Shown here piece by piece: positions 18,683 through 29,055 of a stretch of DNA of 29,055 nucleotides; position 1 is the first letter of the stretch, and each line of letters starts with the position of its first letter. The notes below the pieces were generated by a model. The model was not told the DNA's origin. It saw nothing but the letters and a program-made list of their open reading frames with translations, and did no database searches. Position numbers and translations under genes: made by a program. The stretch spans positions 375,730 to 404,784 of the forward strand of contig NW_003546262.1 in NCBI RefSeq assembly GCF_000090795.2, in the 5' to 3' direction. Origin of the DNA: Amphimedon queenslandica (Eukaryota > Porifera > Demospongiae > Haplosclerida > Niphatidae).

Positions 18683-19479
18683 TCATTTACACTCCTTACT
18701 GTGGCCATAATTAATGACATAACCAAGAAAAGAATATAGATGTAACTTTGAAACATTACCTAATACAAAATACATAAGACACTTTGCGATCACACAATAT
18801 ACAATCTTGCTACATAATCCATTGCTAAGACTACAATAATGTGAAACCAATAAGGCTGAAAACTGTTGCCTCCTGCAGTGTGATAAACTAATGATCAAGG
18901 ACCTACAACAAAAAATTTAGTTACATGTAATAAAGAAATTAATTTAGTTACAAGAATCTAAAACCAGAATAGCCTTTAATTATATTGCAGTAATTGCACA
19001 TTCCAATATCAAGTAAAAGTATTGCTGAATCATCAGATCCATTCCAGCTGTCAATACCTGTAAAGCATAGTAACAGAAACACATCAAACGCAAGCAATGT
19101 AAACACATGGGCTAATAATAACAATAGTACAAACAGTAATGGTGAACAAACTTAATTACCAATCACATGGAACTTTTGTATTCCTTGTAACTCCATTATA
19201 CAACGAACTATAAAAGGATGAAATTCATGCATGATAATCATCAAACAATCCAAGCACAATAAATGCATCAATAATCCACTACATGTACACTATTCTAAAC
19301 ATATACATGTATATATGCATGATATACCTTATGTTTGTCACAAACATACATAGCAAACCACCAACAAGATACAGGTGCTCACATAGAAGAATATCCCCTT
19401 CACCTTTGAGTCTCATTCTAAGTCTGACCTCACTCTTTAGCACCACATTGTAGTCCTTGTGCCAAGTAAGTACATGTAC
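18683..19479 (-). CDS. Probable four-exon gene, 5' incomplete, function unknown
   Basis: On the - strand: exon 1 19479-19328 (152 nt, begins after TTTATACAG, includes WHKDYNVVLKSEVRLRMRLK, ends at GTATAT); exon 2 19207-19160 (48 nt, NGVTRNTKVPCD, donor GTAATT); exon 3 from 19047 (acceptor TTGACAG) to 18952 (CWNGSDDSAILLLDIGMCNY, donor GTAACT); exon 4 18902-18683 (acceptor TTGTTGTAG, stop TGA). Phases agree at every junction. The nearer acceptor for exon 3 (ending at 19058) would give an early stop two codons later, so the site 10 bases downstream is preferred; both look usable. An ATTAAA at 18631-18626 could be the poly(A) signal. Exon 4 is hydrophobic and Cys-rich and may be a poor-quality tail. 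No family is recognised, and no start codon was found upstream of 19479. Confidence 0.4.
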
Positions 19480-20424
19480 CTGTATAAATTATGAATGTGA
19501 CATACATGTAGTAACTAATAATGATAATGGTAGCATCTACAATGTTTCTGATTGGATGATACATATATGTGCATGCATGTATTTTAGACATACATTTAAT
19601 ATTGCTTACTAATGCTATCCTCAGTTAAGATACTTTCATGACCTGCTTAATCAATATTAACATTGTGTACATGAAGAATTTCCAATGTGCAAACAATATT
19701 TTTTTGTTAATGAGAACATGCACATGTTACAACAATCATCAATAAAAGATGCGCAACATCACCTGGCAAGCATTTATTATGCGCACAGCATTGATGGCAG
19801 CATCATTCAAATGCGCAACATCAGCCGGCAAGCATTTACATATATGTAATGCGCACAGCATTGATGGCAGCATTAACATGCATGATGATCATTATTTATT
19901 ATATGTACAGAATCACTGCTTGAATAATACTACAAGTATAATAACAAATTTGAATATTACTAAAAAAATTTTCTTCTCAGGACTTCAAAATTTTGCAGCA
20001 GAGCCCAGATTCATAAGCACATGTTATTTGTAATAAACATGTAGTAGAAGCCACAAACAAGATCCAGATTTGATATTGACAGCTTCCTCCATTCCTAACC
20101 CTCAGTCCTACATAAATGATAGTCACACATGTTTGAATCAATGCTAAACCTTAATGAACAATAAACCTCTTTCACACCCCTCCCTGTCCATTATAGCAAA
20201 ACTACTCAATATTCACAGTTATATATTGATTAATCTCACTTCCTGAATTGAGTTAGACCTCTTCGTACTGAGCAATACAGGGTGGATATGCACCAATGGT
20301 TTTCACACACACTCACACATCATTCACATTGCCCTAGCTGGAAATACAAGTCACATTAAACAAACAATGTTTTAAGATGGTGGACCTCCCATTCACCATA
20401 CCCACTTCTATCAAAAATCAATGC
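19480..20424. other. No firm gene; contains a short tandem duplication
   Basis: Apart from the repeat at 19749-19873 no feature is recognised. The 94-codon + frame at 19749-20033 starts inside that repeat and does not look like a protein. Confidence 0.45.
19749..19873. repeat. Two-copy tandem repeat (~55 and 63 bp)
   Basis: ATGCGCAACATCACCTGGCA...GCGCACAGCATTGATGGCAGCAT at 19749-19803 recurs at 19811-19873. The second copy has a short insertion, ACATATATGT, in the middle. Confidence 0.88.
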
Positions 20425-21350
20425 TTAAGAAATATTAATAAACTTAACTGCTTGAAAATGATTAGTACCAACATGCTTTAAATACAAAGCAGGTGTATTA
20501 GTATCACAAGGAATGCCATATAAAGTTCGGGTTCCATATCTAGCCCAGCCAACAAAAGTAGGAGTTAGTGAATATGAATATATGGTTGTACCTAGTATTG
20601 CAAATAATGTAATAATCTCTGTGTCAGAGGCCCACACACAATTTCTATACATTTGGGACTTAATCATGTAATCAAATATGCCTGAATATCTTGTTGCACT
20701 TAATGCACTATTAAACAATTCTTCTTCAAAGTTTGGCATATTACTAACAATTGCTTTATGTAATTCGTAATGCTGAGAAATTGACCCAGTAATGAGATAT
20801 GAAAGGGCATAAAATGAACAGTTCACATCACCAGGGATATCCAAAGTACTATTAGGAACTCTTTCATCTGACAGTGGTGTTGTTGGACTACCAGGTAAGA
20901 TTCTAGCAGCTGTGATAAATTTGAGATTTAAAATCTCACACCACCTTCTTTGAAATTTTTCATTACCAGGGTAGTAAACATAATCCCATTGTCTCCTCAA
21001 AATATCTGGGTTGGGAGGCTCAGTAAAGATGACATTATCTTTTTTTCGATTATTTGTCTTTAATTTAATGCTTGACAGTTTTATAAATACAATCAGACTA
21101 CTACTACAATGGTCATTTTTTACAACACACTTGGTATTATCATCTTTTGGTTTACATTTAATGTTTGAGAGTTTTATAGATACAATGAGACTACAACAAC
21201 TATCATCATCTTTGACATTAAATTTGGTTTTTTGGTCTTTCAAATTAATTGAAACAATTAATTTATCTTTTTTTGAGCGAGGCAATATCAAAGCAGTATT
21301 GTCAGCACTACTGTCTATATAAAGTTTTATTTTTGAAGGCAGAGCTTATT
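20425..21350 (-). CDS. OTU-like cysteine protease ORF of the Helitron
   Basis: An open frame ends at 20425 and can be extended upstream past 21291 to about 21345 (no ATG; the 288-codon segment from 21291 is numbered here). Residues about 150-288 resemble OTU deubiquitinases: D155-V-N-C158 is the Asp/Cys pair at the start of the OTU fold (usual form D-G-N-C), followed by SFYALSYLITGS and QHYELHKAIVSNM. The C-terminal NHF at 277-279 supplies the catalytic His278. The usual Gly of DGNC is Val here. The first 80 residues consist of degenerate repeats (LIVSINLKDQK, LIVSIKLSNIK, LIVFIKLSSIK) rich in Lys/Asp. It lies 3' of the helicase on the same strand. This is the longest intact ORF of the element. 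Its role in transposition is unknown. Confidence 0.8.
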
Positions 21351-21415
21351 TAAAGCATTATTGTCACATATTTTACTCTTTTTGGGACGATTAGCCTTTT
21401 CGTAAATCAGTACTC

Positions 21416-22337
21416 TTATGGTTTGTTGCTACAAATGGTACTGTTACTAGTACTTTGTACATGACTTACAGACACCTTTGCATTCTTACAACAAGGTTCA
21501 CCATCATCAATTATACCAGTCACTTCAATCTTTCTCCTCTTTCCTTTACTTTTCTTGATTTGAGGTAAGTCATTCCAAAATTGACTTCTGAGGCGGTTTA
21601 TTTCGTTAATGCACAGATTACTAACTTTAGCAGAGAGAGGATCAAATGATAATAAATGTAATCCATTTAATGTGTGTACACGAGACAATGCAACATATGC
21701 CATGCCATCCCCAAAAACATCAGTAGATAAATCAATAATGGCTGTATCTAGTGAGAGGCCCTGACATTTATGTATAGTAATAGCATAAGAAAGTATAAGG
21801 GGAAACTGTTTCCTATGTACATACAAATTCCTAGATAGCATAGATCTAGATGTAACCCTTTCTATTTCACAAGGTACATCAATATGATAAAATTTGATTG
21901 ATATACGTGTAGCATAAATAACCATTACAGTACCAATGGCACCATTAACTAATCCTACAGTCACATCAATATTATATCTTAGCATTACTCTACAGCCTAC
22001 TGCTAAAGACAATACAGTTTCTAAACCAGCTGTTTTGCTTATTTGATCTTTTAGTTTCTCTAATTTTTTTTAAATTTTTGTCAATTTTTGCTGTGCTGCC
22101 ACTTTCATCAACAACATCAACACATGCTAATTCTATTTTCTCAGTTTCTAGACTTTCTAACATTAATTCATTGATTTTTTGGCAGGAGTCTACCTTGGAA
22201 AATAGGCAAATTGGAGGATTTGTTCCTTCACTTTCCAATTCCTTATATTTTTCTTGTATTGAAACCTTAAATATGTGACTCTTAAGCGTATCAATAGTTT
22301 CATCAGTCAGACAGCCATGCCTAACAGAATCAAGCAT
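21416..22337 (-). pseudogene. PIF1-like helicase C-terminal half, frameshifted
   Basis: The upper part (22337 to about 22070) reads MLDSVRHGCLTDETIDTLKS, matching the + copy at 9601. An 8-base T run at 22064-22071 (+ strand) holds a one-base indel that puts the rest in another frame. That frame (22012-21416) contains helicase motif V ([19 protein letters not shown]) and motif VI ([17 protein letters not shown]), then a basic tail, KKSKGKRRK. These motifs couple ATP hydrolysis to unwinding in SF1B helicases. The tail ends in a stop at 21416, 5' of the OTU ORF. Confidence 0.88.
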
Positions 22338-22702
22338 CTTAAAGAAAGTTTCGTCTCCTTTTTGTCACTCATTGATAGTTAGTTCATCATACTCTACTGT
22401 TTCTTTCCATATGTTAACTGCATTTGCTGCTCCAAGTCTAGTTTTTACTAGTTTGTTGCTAATTTTTTTAAATACTGGCCTACTATTAACTGGTGGCAAA
22501 TGTAAGAGGTCACCTAAAATAAAATATTTTTGGATCCAAACCATTCATCAGTACCAAATATATCTTCTAAGCGCATGTGTAAGTATGCTAGATTTAGTTT
22601 GGATACCAATGATACCTCGTCTACTATTATAATTTTTAAATTTTTAAGTGTCATTTTTATTCTTTTCTGAGCTTTCTTATTTAAAGCCCAATATCCAGCT
22701 GT
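22338..22702 (-). pseudogene. PIF1-like helicase motifs II-III, broken
   Basis: Between the two larger helicase pieces the DNA still encodes VDEVSLVS (motif II region), LNLAYLHMRLEDIFGTDEWF and LLHLPPV. It carries an in-frame TAG just after the 22703 segment (IEHEE then stop, where the + copy has IEHDGK). A missing G near 22520 changes FVGDLL to a frameshifted reading. This copy keeps the four bases that the + copy lost near 9357. Confidence 0.8.
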
Positions 22703-23590
22703 CTATTCCTCATGCTCTATTGATAGCTGAAATAATCTATGTATTGTTAGTCCACCTACATTAAATGCGGCTATACCTGTTGGTGCTACTATAGCACACA
22801 TAATTTCACCACTTTTTGGATGCCATATGTCATCAACTAGGCATTTTAATACCTCTATTAAAAACAATTTACCAGTTCCATCTACACCACTAATAAACAT
22901 CCTTTGATGTTTGATATCATCTAATCTAAGTAGTCTTGAATACTCATTCTCTAATAAGTCTTCACGTTCTTTTTGACTTATAAGATGACTTTTAATTTTA
23001 TCAATAATTCTTTTTTGATCTACATTAAGCATTGCCTCTCTTTTCTCTAATGTTAAATTAGGTATATTTATATGCATGTCAGCAACATCAGCTACTGCTT
23101 CCATTATTTCACCTAGTAATTGAGGCTCATCATCTTCCTTGTGACCAGGATATTCTTCAGTAAAACCGGCTTTATTTCTTCCATTGACTATTTTCTTCCA
23201 ATTACGTTCAGCTTTCTGTAGTTTGTTGAAATGATTTTCAATGCCATGTATAGAGGCTTCTCTGTGACGCATAAAAGCTTCTTCCATTGTTTCTCCTTCC
23301 ATTGCGAGTGTGCTCTCATCTCTAAAAGGCACAAATAACAATATTAGCGAGTAATAAAAATTGTCTCTTTCCGCTTCTTGCATAGGATTAAAAATCCTAT
23401 GGTTTGGAAGGAGTGGCTTTAATTGATGTTTGTATTCTCTTTCTCCATTATCCTTTATTTTATCAAATTTGTAATTAGCAACAAATTTGTAAAGAGATAC
23501 ATCTTCCATGTTATTTGGTCTTGTTGGATAAAAGTCTTCAATCATGCTAGGATTAAAAATGTCTTTAGAAGATCAATCCATTTTAGTTAA
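22703..23590 (-). pseudogene. Helitron linker and helicase Walker A segment
   Basis: An open frame of 280 codons (23545-22703) spans the Rep-helicase linker, then GVDGTGK at residues 220-226 (Walker A) and APTGIAAFNVGGLTIHRLF (motif Ia, residues 254-272). The residue after the Walker lysine is Leu227 where the + copy has Ser; Ser/Thr there normally coordinates Mg-ATP, so even this open segment encodes a probably inactive ATPase. Upstream the frame is open to a TGA near 23575. Confidence 0.87.
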
Positions 23591-23701
23591 ACATGAATAG
23601 TTTTTTATTCTTCTGCTCCTCTTATGAGGCAAGTACACATTAACGCACTGTACAGTTACTGAATTCATGTATAAACTTTCACCGAGAAGATCAGTAGCTT
23701 C

Positions 23702-24357
23702 TTATAGTCCTATTTCTTTAGCTCGAAGTAATTTTTGTCCGATTATCCAAAGCCTGCTGTATATGTTGTCACAGCTGCTGACTTCATCCCATAGGTCCTG
23801 TGGATGACTCTTTTTTGCTTGAGTGACATATCCACTTACATAATTTGATAAGGAAAGACTCCTCTCTGCTATGTATTGCAAGTCCATATTTGCACGCCAC
23901 AATTTCAACAGTAAAGGATTGTAATCGTTGACTCGAACTTCTTCATTTCATTTGAGATAATATATTTTATTGCATGATTTCAAGCTATTTTCAACATCAT
24001 TGATGCAATTACTATCTCGTACTGGTCTAGGAAAATCAAATTGGCATCTAGATACATAGATCTTGCCGACTTAATATTTCGTTTGCAGTATTTTTTGCAC
24101 TTGTGCATTTGGTATTTTGTTACCAAAAAAATTAAATCAGGCGACGTATTACTATCTGGTATATGACAGGTAATCCTATCTTGTATGAAAGAACAGACTT
24201 CTTCTGGACGATAGATACCGACATCAGTAGCATTTTCAATCCATAGGAGGATGTGACAATGAGGCGCTCCACGCATTTGATATTCTTTTTTAACATAATA
24301 TTGCTCTACTTTGCCTAGAACACCTCTCTGGAGAATGACTGTGTTAAAGGAATCCAT
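23702..24357 (-). pseudogene. Helitron Rep: HUH and tyrosine motifs, frameshifted
   Basis: The segment 24357-23980 contains EYQMRGAPHCHILLWI with H33 and H35 of the HUH motif, and then the Cys-rich MHKCKKYCKRNIK. One base is missing after NIK compared with the + copy, shifting the frame. The segment 23908-23702 contains NYVSGYVTQAKK, with Y23 and Y27 forming the paired catalytic tyrosines (Y-x3-Y) that define Helitron nucleases. A stop lies between them at about 23950. Both catalytic motifs are thus preserved as sequence but not in one frame. Confidence 0.88.
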
Positions 24358-24440
24358 AAGTTTGTATAAAAGTCATCGTGATACTGAAACAGGGTCCTCA
24401 GTACAATATCTAGAAATACTATATGATTGTGGTGCATTAT

Positions 24441-25260
24441 TCACTTTTCTTGATCAGCTGAATCGTATTCAGAACAACTTAATGTAAGGAAAAGTGTTGG
24501 TGAGCCATACTCAGCAATCATTGCTGTGACTTCACCTTTCACACGGAACCAATTTTGATTTGTGCCCCGTATTGGAGCCAACATGGTACTTAAATTGTCC
24601 TCAAATTCTTCATCTAACACATTTAATTTTTTGTAATATTTCAGCAACAGTTTGACCAATGTTGCCCCTTGATGTTTTTAATTAATTATATATGCCAGTT
24701 TTTAAGGCCTTGTAAATTTTTAATCCGTAATAGTGGAAACAATATGAATGATTTCGACGAAATTGGGAATCTTTGTTAAAAAGTCTAAATTTTATGTATT
24801 CACTAAATGATAAAGTCTGTGCTGGATAGCTTTGTCTGGGATGCTCTCCATATTGTCCAGTAGGAAATAAAGTAGGAAAGCATATCAAATCGAGATGCTT
24901 TTGCCCATTGTCGATAGGCGCTTCTTTTACATTCATTAGTTTATATTGACTGATATCAGAACCTGTTGCAATTTTACTATCAAGATTTCTAATCGTATAT
25001 GCTGAAAGGCCTTGATCATTTGCTTCTTCAAGCATTTTAAAAGTAGTATTGCTTACTACTTATATCACATTTTTAAACGATTCGTCAATTGAATCATCAT
25101 CTACGTTTCTATAAAGCCAATTTTTTTTTAATTTTCTTAGTGCTGATTTTATTTTATTTACATCAACTAAACTACTCCAGACATTATTTGATTTAGTAGG
25201 CTGTCCATTAATAATAATATAGTGTTCTGGATTATGCAAGTGATTAGAATTTATACCAAC
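24441..25260 (-). pseudogene. Helitron N-terminal domain, broken
   Basis: Three pieces on the - strand: about 25260-25055 (NVWSSLVDVNKIKSALRKLK), 25035-24682 (LICFPTLFPTGQYGEHPRQ and LSFSEYIKFRLFNKDSQFRR) and 24659-24441 (GTNQNWFRVKGEVTAM and GSPTLFLTLSCSEYDSAD). These are the conserved landmarks of the Helitron-like N-terminal domain that precedes the HUH motif. Stops and frameshifts lie between the pieces, at about 25060, 24675 and 24440. Confidence 0.85.
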
Positions 25261-25353
25261 CTCATCTAAAGTTTTTCATTGTTTTTTCTAATGAAAGGAG
25301 TAAATAAAACATTTTACCTTTCAGAGCCTTCAATAAATTATAGGTAGGCACTT

Positions 25354-26219
25354 TTAAGTTGTGTGTGCATAGTGTAACAATAAACACTTGGCCCTTTGTA
25401 TTAACTGACAACTTAATGGATCTAAGTTTTCCAATTCTTTGGGTAGTGGCTCACACTTTAGCCCATTGAGTACACAGCGTGCTGGAATTTCATTTGTCCT
25501 GATAATTGGTTTACAATGATTACAAATATACATAACTTTATTTAATGCCGTAGGATCATTTTCTCTAATGTAATCTAATACGATATTCCAAACATCACTG
25601 TCTAAATTTTTAGCTTCAGTGACACTCTTTTTTCTTAAAAGCCTCTCACAGCTGCAATAAGCATTAACAGCCTGATCAGACAAAGCATTCTTAAATTCAT
25701 CAATAGCATCTGAATACTGAAAATAAAGTACAGTATCTAAGTTTGGTATTCTATATGGGTCTTCTTTTTCGCCATCATTAATAGAGTAATACACATTATC
25801 ACTTTCAGACTCATCGGCTTCATCAATTTTTAAATTTATCAATTGTGCTATATCTCCATCAGTAAGGAAAGAATCAATAATATCTATTGCTAAATGGGCA
25901 TTTGTAGCAACATAAAAGTGTTTCAAAAGGCGTCTCAAGAAAGGTTCAGGAACAGAGGCATTGCGTAACATACGCAGCATTCTTTTACATTCAGTATCAT
26001 TACTACTACACACAATAAAATTGCCTATCCTTTCACAAATAATTTCTGAATATTTAAAATATTTTTCAATGCCATTTTCATCTTTTTAACAGTTACTGCT
26101 ACATTTGGATTATCACAGAAATCATGTTCATGCACTTGATCTATTTCTTCAACATGCAGGGATCTTGTCATATAATGCTTGTTAGGGCAATTATCACATG
26201 CATCTAAATGTTTCCTCAA
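25354..26219 (-). pseudogene. Helitron Cys-rich / DUF6570-like region
   Basis: The 219-codon frame 26013-25354 ends in a block like DUF6570 of animal Helitrons: ICNHCKPIIRTNEIPARC, then LNGLKCEPLPKELENLDPL. The Cys-x2-Cys and following Cys could bind zinc. Upstream, 26219-26025 reads HLDACDNCPNKHY (another Cys-x2-Cys) and is joined to the larger frame only by a frameshift near 26050. The family assignment rests on motif spacing and position before the Rep domain. Confidence 0.7.
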
Positions 26220-26222
26220 TTC

Positions 26223-26929
26223 TTAAATGGGTTCATCAAAATAACATCTAACTTTAATAATAGAACTAACATCACTTTCTAATAAAGGCTTGCACTTGTC
26301 TGTACAGTGCCATTTGAGGGTAGGCTTTCTCTTATTTCTATACATTCTATTATTATCAAAATTGTCATCTTCAGAATCACTGTCATCATTACATTCCTCT
26401 ACTCTATCAATACATGATACTTCAACAACTCCTGCTACATAACAGGTGCCATTTGTATCAACAGGGATTGCAATTGCACTATCTAATTGGCTATCTGAAT
26501 TATCATTAGGATACAAATATGCTGATCCATAATAATAAGGCTCACTATTCTTTATGTGACATTGCTCACTAAAATCTCTAAATCTATTAAACTTCAATTT
26601 CCAAATGCTATTTGATGCACGTATCAATACGCCTACTTTGTGGGATCTGTTTGTCAAACTGATTCTAACAATATACTTAATGCAGCATTATATTCACTGT
26701 CATATATGTTCTCAAAATCTACGCCTTTCATATTTGATGGCGATAAATCATCAACTACTTCAGGGCTGTAGTATAATGCTTCAATAATTTTAATAAAATA
26801 ATATTCCTTTGCTTCACAATTTGGTGCAGGTAATGAATAATTGGAACCTAATCCATACAATATTTGACCACTATTACGATCATAATAATCTATATTTAGC
26901 CGCTTATTATTTTCTTTATTCAGTGCCAT
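26223..26929 (-). pseudogene. Helitron N-terminal region, acidic, unknown fold
   Basis: Two overlapping frames (26929-26654 and 26657-26223) are parts of one former frame split by a frameshift. The second holds an acidic run, ECNDDSDSEDDNFDNN, and ends at an in-frame TAA immediately followed by the next Cys-rich segment. No known domain is recognised, but position and continuity assign them to the Helitron polypeptide. Confidence 0.6.
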
Positions 26930-26932
26930 TTT

Positions 26933-27489
26933 TCATTCATCCATTTTGTTATCAGAAAATTTATATCTCAAAAATTTATCTTTCGTAGCATGTAATATTG
27001 CGTTTCTATTCTTGTAATACCGCTTCAAGGAGGTTTGTCTTTGCGGGTCCAGATTTTGTTGATAACGTTCCTTTGATTTCTTTTTCTTAGGCACTGGGTT
27101 TTGTGAATAAGCTTTCTGTGAATATTCCAAGGATCTGAACCTTTTAGGCACTGGATCTTCAGAGTATTTTACCTTAGAATAATTCAAGGACTGTAACCTT
27201 TTTGACACAGGATACCAATATTACCTTTTTTTGAATAATCGTTTAACTATCCTGTTTTAGCATCCTTGTTTCTGTTATACCAATTTTTATATTTTTGCAA
27301 TATATAACCAGGGTTCAATGCATGATATTTCCTTGAATAAGCAAGCTTAAATTTTTTACTAATTTTATAAGCAATTCTTGCTGTGCTTTTGACCCTGTGA
27401 CTTTGCCTTATGTAGTAGTAAGCTGTAGCATTTGATCTATTTTTAGATATAAAACCTTCCATTTGCTTTCTATTTTCATATGTTTTCAA
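26933..27489 (-). pseudogene. Helitron basic N-terminus with ~19-residue repeats
   Basis: The frame 27208-26933 contains degenerate tandem repeats of about 19 residues (SKVKYSEDPVPKRFRSLE, then SQKAYSQNPVPKKKKSKE, then a shorter one). Such Lys/Tyr/Pro repeats are common at the N-terminus of animal Helitron proteins. The preceding frame 27489-27247 is Lys/Arg/Tyr-rich with a similar character. A TGA at 26933 separates the repeats in frame from the next segment. Confidence 0.65.
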
Positions 27490-27976
27490 ATTTTTTTATT
27501 TAGTTTTGGCCCCAGTTAAATTACTTCTCCTTTTCTACTTCCCTTTCTTACAACGAACACTGTAACAATTACACTTAGAGCTAAAAATAGAAACAAGTAC
27601 CATAACACAATGAATGAAGGAAACACATAAGTACAATGACCAATGCTAGTACCAAATCTCATGCTGTCTAGATAGCAAGTGCAGCTGACTGTATCTTCAA
27701 ATAACAGAGCTAGCAAATGAATGTTCAAGTCACTCTGTAATTTTAAGAGGATTTTAAAAGAATTAAATCTAACCTTTAAAAATCTTTAATCAATTTACCT
27801 CTTATAAGAACTGGTGATCTCTTACTCTGCGCGCTCTTTATTAGCAAGCAAAAGAAGAGACAAAAGGAATAGAGCAACTGTATTCGGATCAGCAGTACTT
27901 ACTGCAGCCTGCACAGGTAGTCACCATAGCAACTCTGCGCATGCGCAATATTTCAAAATGGCGTCTGCATAAAGGG
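27490..27976. other. Spacer between Helitron and LTR, no gene
   Basis: The - strand frame at 27516-27728 has a hydrophobic stretch but no start context, partner or conservation visible here. The 5' end of the Helitron should lie in this interval but could not be fixed. Confidence 0.4.
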
Positions 27977-28672
27977 TGTATTATATCACGCCCATTTATA
28001 CATCTGTTTTGCCTAAGAAAATGAATGAAGATTCTAAAACTACCTTTGCGGTCCTTGACCGAAACCTAGAAGAATGATGTAAAAGCCAGCTCGAGAAGTT
28101 TTCTAGCTTAAAAGATTAAAAGGGTGATAGAAGATGATAGAAAGAAGAAAAAGTCTGAAGAATTTCGCAGAAATTTGAATTTGGGCCTATTATCCAGAAT
28201 TGCTCTCGCTACATTGCGGTCCACTTTAAAGGTACCAGGAGAATTGCTCAGTGAATGAGAGCTCATCTAAGCCAATTGCAAGGCCGTACAAGGCAAAATA
28301 GAAGAGTTATAATCATTTGAAAATTATAAATTTGGTCGCCATCTTAAAAAATCAACCTCAACCCTACATATAGGCTACGGCCTATATAATGATGAAGACT
28401 CATCTGAAGATTGCCACAAAACATATATTCCTGAAAGCAATGTGAGCTTGTATAAATATGGAGGGTTTACTTTACACTCTTTACTTAATAAGTATTGATG
28501 TGAGTTAGGGCAGCTATGTACAAGAAATGCAGCTTTCTAGCAGCTATGTACAAGAAATGCAGCTTTCTATCCAGCCACTTAAAGTTGGTAGCTCAAATTA
28601 TCATACCGAAAAACTTTCTTATTATAAGTACAGAAAAATTAAAATTAAATTGAGATCATACAAGTGCCAACA
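27977..28672 (-). mobile_element. Candidate 3' LTR of the BEL/Pao element
   Basis: On the - strand, about 100 bases after the retrotransposon stop codon, the sequence TGTTGGCAC starts at 28672, preceded by GGCCGGCGGTA, a weak purine-rich tract. TGTTGG is a common LTR start. The matching end could be ATAATACA at 27984-27977, giving TG...CA ends and about 696 bp. The other LTR is outside the window, so neither boundary can be confirmed. Confidence 0.35.
28511..28569. repeat. 30-bp direct tandem duplication inside the candidate LTR
   Basis: CAGCTATGTACAAGAAATGC plus AGCTTTCTAG occurs twice in a row, at 28511-28540 and 28541-28569, with only the last base differing. Confidence 0.95.
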
Positions 28673-28775
28673 TACCGCCGGCCTAAGACACAATGTCTTA
28701 AAGAAAGGGAAAGGAGGAGTGATACAATACATAATAATAATAATAAGTAAAACATAAACATATACACGTAATCAT

Positions 28776-29055
28776 TCAATTTTTAACATTAGAGTCAGAC
28801 GATAATAATAGAGCAACTTTACTCACAGGTCGCTTGTACACTCCTTTGACTGTTTTAACAGACACGACACAGACTAGTGAATCTTTTCCAGGGTAAACAT
28901 TGACGATACGAGCCATAGGCCACGCAGTAGGAATTATGCCATCCTCTTTCAATAGAACAATGTGCCCAACCTGTAAATTCTTTGTTTGTCGGTACCATTA
29001 ATTGTATCGGTTGAGTGATGTGAGATACTCCTCTGACCATCGGTTCCAGAAATGA
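28776..29055 (-). pseudogene. BEL/Pao retrotransposon Pol C-terminus (DUF5641), partial
   Basis: One - strand frame runs from the window edge to a TGA at 28778-28776. It contains HFWNRWSEEYLTSL, then GHIVLLKED, PMARIVNVYPGKD and a final V-K-T...Y-K-R-P-V-x-K-V-A-L-L motif. These are the signature elements of the DUF5641 domain that follows the integrase in BEL/Pao Pol polyproteins. One in-frame stop lies between the W-S-E-E and G-H-I-V-L motifs (near 28986), so this copy is inactivated at least there. The integrase, RT and gag parts would lie beyond the window end. Confidence 0.85.

Larger units (their letters stand above)
20425..27489 (-). mobile_element. Near full-length but decayed Helitron with OTU ORF
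   Basis: Read on the - strand, protein segments appear in the canonical order: basic N-terminal repeats, Cys-rich region, DUF6570-like region, Helitron N-terminal domain, HUH/Tyr Rep, PIF1-like helicase, then an OTU-type protease ORF. Many frameshifts and stops separate them, so the element is dead. The + strand fragment at 7600-9756 is a second copy of its Rep-helicase part. The terminal TC and hairpin-CTRR signals could not be located. OTU domains linked to Helitrons are known from several animal lineages. Confidence 0.9.

Noticed and set aside
20425-27489. An active Helitron
   Set aside because: Rep, helicase and N-terminal parts are split by at least six frameshifts or stops, and Walker A is altered (GTGKL).
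27516-27728. Small possible membrane protein on the - strand
   Set aside because: One hydrophobic stretch in AT-rich DNA between mobile elements; no conservation or splice evidence.

Overview
The window looks like AT-rich nuclear DNA from an early-branching animal, most likely a demosponge (Amphimedon-like). This is inferred from four things: very short GT-AG introns (43 to about 120 bp), two decayed animal-type Helitrons (one with an OTU cysteine-protease ORF), a BEL/Pao retrotransposon end, and many foldback/MITE-type inverted-repeat elements. I see no bacterial operons, rRNA or CRISPR array, and noticed no tRNA.

Layout. 1-4000: diverged tandem duplication with a repeated F-box-like coding exon on the + strand and a TTAA-flanked insertion in the first copy. 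4465-5050: probable three-exon gene on the - strand, next to a MITE (5067-5523). 5561-6890: the most interesting gene, - strand, a tandem array of micro-exons that are all multiples of 3 nt, with a TATA box and start codon. 7029-7436: a MITE and a 54-bp near-perfect palindrome. 7600-9756: + strand Helitron fragment (HUH Rep plus PIF1-type helicase), broken by frameshifts and cut off where a long-TIR MITE begins (9756-10439). 10425-10810: second - strand micro-exon array. 12780-13535: 32-bp minisatellite with a 320-bp higher-order period. 13595-14300: foldback element with TTAA flanks. 15383-15950: decayed coding remnant. 15953-17660: 1.7-kb foldback element with 380-bp arms and a nested MITE. 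17837-18490: spliced Pro/Gly/His-rich gene with an RGG-like tail. 18683-19479: probable four-exon - strand gene. 20425-27489: almost full-length but decayed - strand Helitron. 27977-29055: probable LTR and 3' end of a BEL/Pao element on the - strand.

The host genes (4.5-6.9, 10.4-10.8, 17.8-18.5 and 18.7-19.5 kb) lie between mobile elements that make up most of the window. None could be assigned to a known family with confidence. Splice models rest on consensus sites plus conserved reading frame across junctions; no transcript data were available. The two Helitron copies confirm each other and show where each one is broken.
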